A stretch of DNA of 8,402 nt. Origin: Pseudomonadota bacterium (lineage in GTDB: Bacteria > Myxococcota_A > Polyangia > Polyangiales > Polyangiaceae). The translations under genes were made by a program, and so were the position numbers. The stretch covers positions 1-8,402 of the forward strand of contig JAEYVE010000017.1 in assembly GCA_023432025.1 (NCBI GenBank), given 5' to 3'. Shown here in pieces: positions 6,039 to 8,402 of the stretch (position 1 is the stretch's first letter; every line of letters begins with the position of its first letter). The notes below the pieces were generated by a model. It saw nothing but the letters and a program-made list of their open reading frames with translations, was not told where the DNA came from and made no database searches.

Positions 6039-7700
6039 ATGAGTGGGCTCCTTCCCATGGCCCGCTTGCTTCGCCCCGCGCCCCCACCCGCCGTGCTGCG
6101 CCGCGCTTGGCCCCGCCTTGGCGCAGGGGGAGCTCTGGCGCTGGCTGGCCTCGCTGCCACGGCCGGGGGAGCGCTCTCGGCATGCAGCGCCGCGGCCGAT
6201 GGTGGCGCCAATTCGATGGACGCAGGCGGCCCCCCGGAGCAGGTGACCTCCCTCACCTTCGTCCCCACCACCACGCTCACCCTGGAGCCTCGCCAGGCGC
6301 AGGCGGTGAACGTCGTGGCTGGGCCCCCCGGTCATCACAGGGTCCGCTTCGCGCTGTTGACCGAGTCCGACGCGCCAAACGACGCCTCGCTCGACCGCCT
6401 CGAAGCGGTCACCGACGAAAACGGCATCGCCACCGTCGTCGTCACCGCGCCCAGCGCTCCGAGCACCTTTGCTCTCCGCGCATCCATCAACGACAAAATC
6501 GACGCGCGGCTCGCGGTCTCCGTGAGCGCCAAGGGTTACGGCTCGCTCGTCATCGAGCCGAACTACTTGGGCCGGCGCCCCATCGGCGCGTGGGTGAGCT
6601 CGCTGCGCGTCGGCTCGTCTTGCGCGGATTTGTCCGGGTTTCCGCCCACGGACGGAGCGCTCGGAGCGACCGCACCTCCCGACGAGCCAATCCGCCTCTC
6701 GAGCGTCCCCGTCGGTCCCCTCATCGCCGTCGGTGTACGCGCGGGTCACTACGCGTACGGCTGCACCACGCTGGACGGTCTCGGCACGAACGAGGAGCGC
6801 ACCGTGCGCGTCGACGTCACCGATCGTCCCATGGCGCTCGAGGAGGGCTCACTTTCGCTACGTCTGAACGTCACCATGACGACGGAAGCATGGAGCGCGC
6901 TGCTCGAAAACGCGATCGACTTGGCGCTCACCGCGTTCCGTGGGGAGTCCACGTCGGACGTTTCGCTCTTGCTCGACGAAATCGGAGCGAGCATCGCGTC
7001 CGATACCGCGAGAGAAGACTACGCGGGCCGGCGCCTGGCCGCCGATTTCGACAAGGTCGTGAGCGCACATTTCGAGGCGAACCAGCTCCGGGACGCGGTC
7101 ACGTCTTGGCTCGCGACGGGCGCAAGTGAGGTGTCCAAGTCGGGCTCCTTTCACGCAGAGCTCACGCTCGGCGGAAGCTCGGGCCGTTTCGAGCTGGTCT
7201 CGGCGGGCGGTGTGGACGCAGCCGCGAGCGGCTTTCTCGGCACGTCGACGTGGACCACCTTCGCGGATCCGGGTGACACGCTCGTCATGGGCGGCGCACT
7301 TCGTTTTCAAGCTAGCCGTTGGGTCACCGCGCTCGCGGAAGCTCCGGCCACCCAAACCGTCTTGGACTCGAAAACGGTGCCCGAAGCGCTGGCGCACCTC
7401 GCGCGCTGCGAAGACTTGGGCGCCGAGCTCGTGAGCGTCGCCGAAAACCAGCTCTTCGAGGGGTGTGACGAGGACTGCGCCGTGGACCTGTGCGAGTCGG
7501 CGCTGATCCGGATTTGGACGCGGACACAAAACGCCGGCGCCGAGCTCTCACGGCTCAACGTGGCTTTGACGGGCTCGGTGGGCGTGGACGACCACGCGCG
7601 GCCGCTGTCGCTCGACGGCTCCTGGGTCGGTACGTTGGCGGACGGCTCCGGAAGCACGATCGGGGGCGCGGCCAAAGGCTCCGCCCCGCTGCATCCCTGA
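6039..7700 (+). CDS. Putative lipoprotein with N-terminal Ig-like domain
   Basis: A 553-residue protein from ATG 6039 to TGA 7698-7700; ATG 6057 (residue 7) is an equal candidate and gives a tidier signal peptide. The signal has an Arg-rich n-region (LRRAWPRLG), a hydrophobic core (ALALAGLAATAGGA) and a lipobox LSAC with the lipidated Cys at residue 49, then a Gly/Ala/Asp-rich tether. Residues about 68-165 are beta-rich and end with VTDENGIATVVVTAPSAP, the pattern of bacterial Ig-like (Big) domains. The next part (166-265) has SSCADLSGF and YGCTTLDG, whose Cys195 and Cys242 could form a disulfide. A mainly helical centre (about 270-375) follows. Near the C-terminus is a Cys-rich segment (Cys457, 476, 480, 485; GCDEDCAVDLC). 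It is not recognised as a named family. Envelope localisation is well supported; function is unknown. It is transcribed divergently from pilR and lies 44 bp before the aldehyde dehydrogenase. Confidence 0.8.
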   Translation: MSGLLPMARLLRPAPPPAVLRRAWPRLGAGGALALAGLAATAGGALSACSAAADGGANSMDAGGPPEQVTSLTFVPTTTLTLEPRQAQAVNVVAGPPGHHRVRFALLTESDAPNDASLDRLEAVTDENGIATVVVTAPSAPSTFALRASINDKIDARLAVSVSAKGYGSLVIEPNYLGRRPIGAWVSSLRVGSSCADLSGFPPTDGALGATAPPDEPIRLSSVPVGPLIAVGVRAGHYAYGCTTLDGLGTNEERTVRVDVTDRPMALEEGSLSLRLNVTMTTEAWSALLENAIDLALTAFRGESTSDVSLLLDEIGASIASDTAREDYAGRRLAADFDKVVSAHFEANQLRDAVTSWLATGASEVSKSGSFHAELTLGGSSGRFELVSAGGVDAAASGFLGTSTWTTFADPGDTLVMGGALRFQASRWVTALAEAPATQTVLDSKTVPEALAHLARCEDLGAELVSVAENQLFEGCDEDCAVDLCESALIRIWTRTQNAGAELSRLNVALTGSVGVDDHARPLSLDGSWVGTLADGSGSTIGGAAKGSAPLHP

Positions 7701-7744
7701 CGAACGTGCTGGCGGCCTTCGCCCAGGCGGGCAAGAGTCGATGC

Positions 7745-8402
7745 ATGGGCGGAAGGATCGACGAAGATACGATCGAATGTGTGGCTCCGAGCACCGGCGA
7801 GGTTCTCGGTCATGTGCCGGTTTCGAGCCGTGAGGTGGTGTCGGACGCGGTCGCGAGCGCGCGCCGCGCCCAGGCGGAGTGGGCCAAGCTGCCGGTGCGG
7901 GCGCGCGGGAGCCGTATGCTCGACTTCCGGGAGCACTTGGTCGGACAGGCCGATCGTCTGGCGGACACGCTGGTGCGCGAATGCGGAAAGCCGCGCCAAG
8001 AAGCGTTGCTCCACGAGGTCGGTCTCCTCGCGAGCCTCGTCACCCACTACGCGCGTCGCGCGCCCGAGGTCCTGGAGTCGCGCTCCTTTGCTCCGGACCT
8101 CCTCAAGTACCGCCGCAGCCACGTGCACTACGTGCCGCGCGGGGTCGTCGGCATCATTTCCCCCTGGAACTTCCCGCTGCTCATTCCGTTCGCGGACGCG
8201 CTGACCGCGCTCTTTGCGGGCAACGCGGTGGTCGTCAAACCGAGTGAGCACGCCCCGCTCATCGCTCTCGAGCTCAAGAAGGTGTGGGACGAAAGCGGGC
8301 TGCCTCCCGAGCTTCTCCACGTGGTGCCGGGTCGCGGCGAAACGGGTCAGGCGCTCATCGAGTCCGGGGTCGCCAAAGTCGTCTTCACCGGCGGCGTGGA
8401 AA
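7745..8402 (+). CDS. Aldehyde dehydrogenase family protein, N-terminal part (3' end outside window)
   Basis: The first 219 residues of an NAD(P)-dependent aldehyde dehydrogenase, which oxidises an aldehyde to a carboxylic acid in the cytoplasm. Visible family motifs: VAPSTGEVLGHVPV near the N-terminus; AQAEWAKLPVRARGSRML; PRGVVGIISPWNFPLLIPF with the catalytic Asn142 of the PWNFP motif; AGNAVVVKPSEHAP with the cofactor-binding Lys165; and VVFTGGVE, the start of the FTGS/G-type NAD loop, where the window ends. The catalytic Cys and the second half (about 250-280 more residues in the family) lie beyond the edge, so substrate class (succinate semialdehyde, betaine aldehyde, long-chain or other) cannot be decided. 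The ATG at 7745 fits the usual short N-terminus; an in-frame GTG at 7706 would add 13 residues. It follows the lipoprotein gene by 44 bp without a clear terminator, so co-transcription is possible. Confidence 0.93.
   Translation, partial: MGGRIDEDTIECVAPSTGEVLGHVPVSSREVVSDAVASARRAQAEWAKLPVRARGSRMLDFREHLVGQADRLADTLVRECGKPRQEALLHEVGLLASLVTHYARRAPEVLESRSFAPDLLKYRRSHVHYVPRGVVGIISPWNFPLLIPFADALTALFAGNAVVVKPSEHAPLIALELKKVWDESGLPPELLHVVPGRGETGQALIESGVAKVVFTGGVE

Noticed and set aside
5970..6749. N-terminal extension of the pilR frame to 6749
   Set aside because: The receiver domain begins right after ATG 5969. The upstream translation is Arg/Gly/Asp-rich, non-homologous in appearance, and overlaps the lipoprotein signal peptide and Ig domain on the other strand.
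7307..8320. Minus-strand open frame of 337 codons across the lipoprotein/ALDH junction
   Set aside because: It opposes clear ALDH motifs and the lipoprotein C-terminus; its product is compositionally biased and without motifs.

Overview
The window reads as chromosomal DNA of a GC-rich myxobacterium or close relative (Myxococcota, Polyangia-like). This is an inference from four things: strong G/C bias at third codon positions, frequent GTG starts with weak Shine-Dalgarno sequences, a membrane protein built from PEGA domains, and a pilin/PilR locus whose proteins look myxobacterial. No rRNA, tRNA, CRISPR array, insertion sequence or phage gene was seen. Seven protein genes fill almost all of the window; two are cut by its edges.

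Layout. Positions 1-1458 (+) hold the C-terminal part of a membrane protein: a Gly/Phe/Ala/Pro/Gln heptad-repeat linker, one transmembrane helix, three PEGA-type beta domains, a Ser/Thr-rich linker and a final canonical PEGA domain. It converges on the next gene across a 69-bp spacer that holds a strong GC hairpin. Positions 1528-5969 are all on the minus strand. In transcription order they are a PilR-type sigma-54 response regulator (5969-4521), a type IV pilin (4359-3766), a second type IV pilin joined to it by an ATGA overlap (3769-3170), a third, degenerate pilin-like protein (2935-2450), and an anchored TPR-like protein (2463-1528) whose GTG start overlaps the end of the third pilin gene. 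From about 5982 the strand switches back to plus: a divergent 57-bp spacer leads into a lipoprotein with an Ig-like N-terminal domain (6039-7700), then an aldehyde dehydrogenase that runs off the right edge (7745-8402).

How the genes fit together. The minus-strand block looks like a type IV pilus (twitching/S-motility type) accessory locus: a transcriptional activator, three filament-subunit-like proteins and a TPR protein that may help assemble or localise them. All three pilin-like proteins share a C-terminal acidic DxDxDG loop, a candidate calcium site, despite otherwise different sequences. The third has lost key residues of the prepilin signal. No PilS-type sensor kinase lies next to PilR in the window. 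A 19-bp perfect-arm palindrome lies just upstream of the first pilin gene and overlaps a possible extended -10 motif; it is the best regulatory candidate here. The lipoprotein and aldehyde dehydrogenase show no clear functional link to the pilus block.
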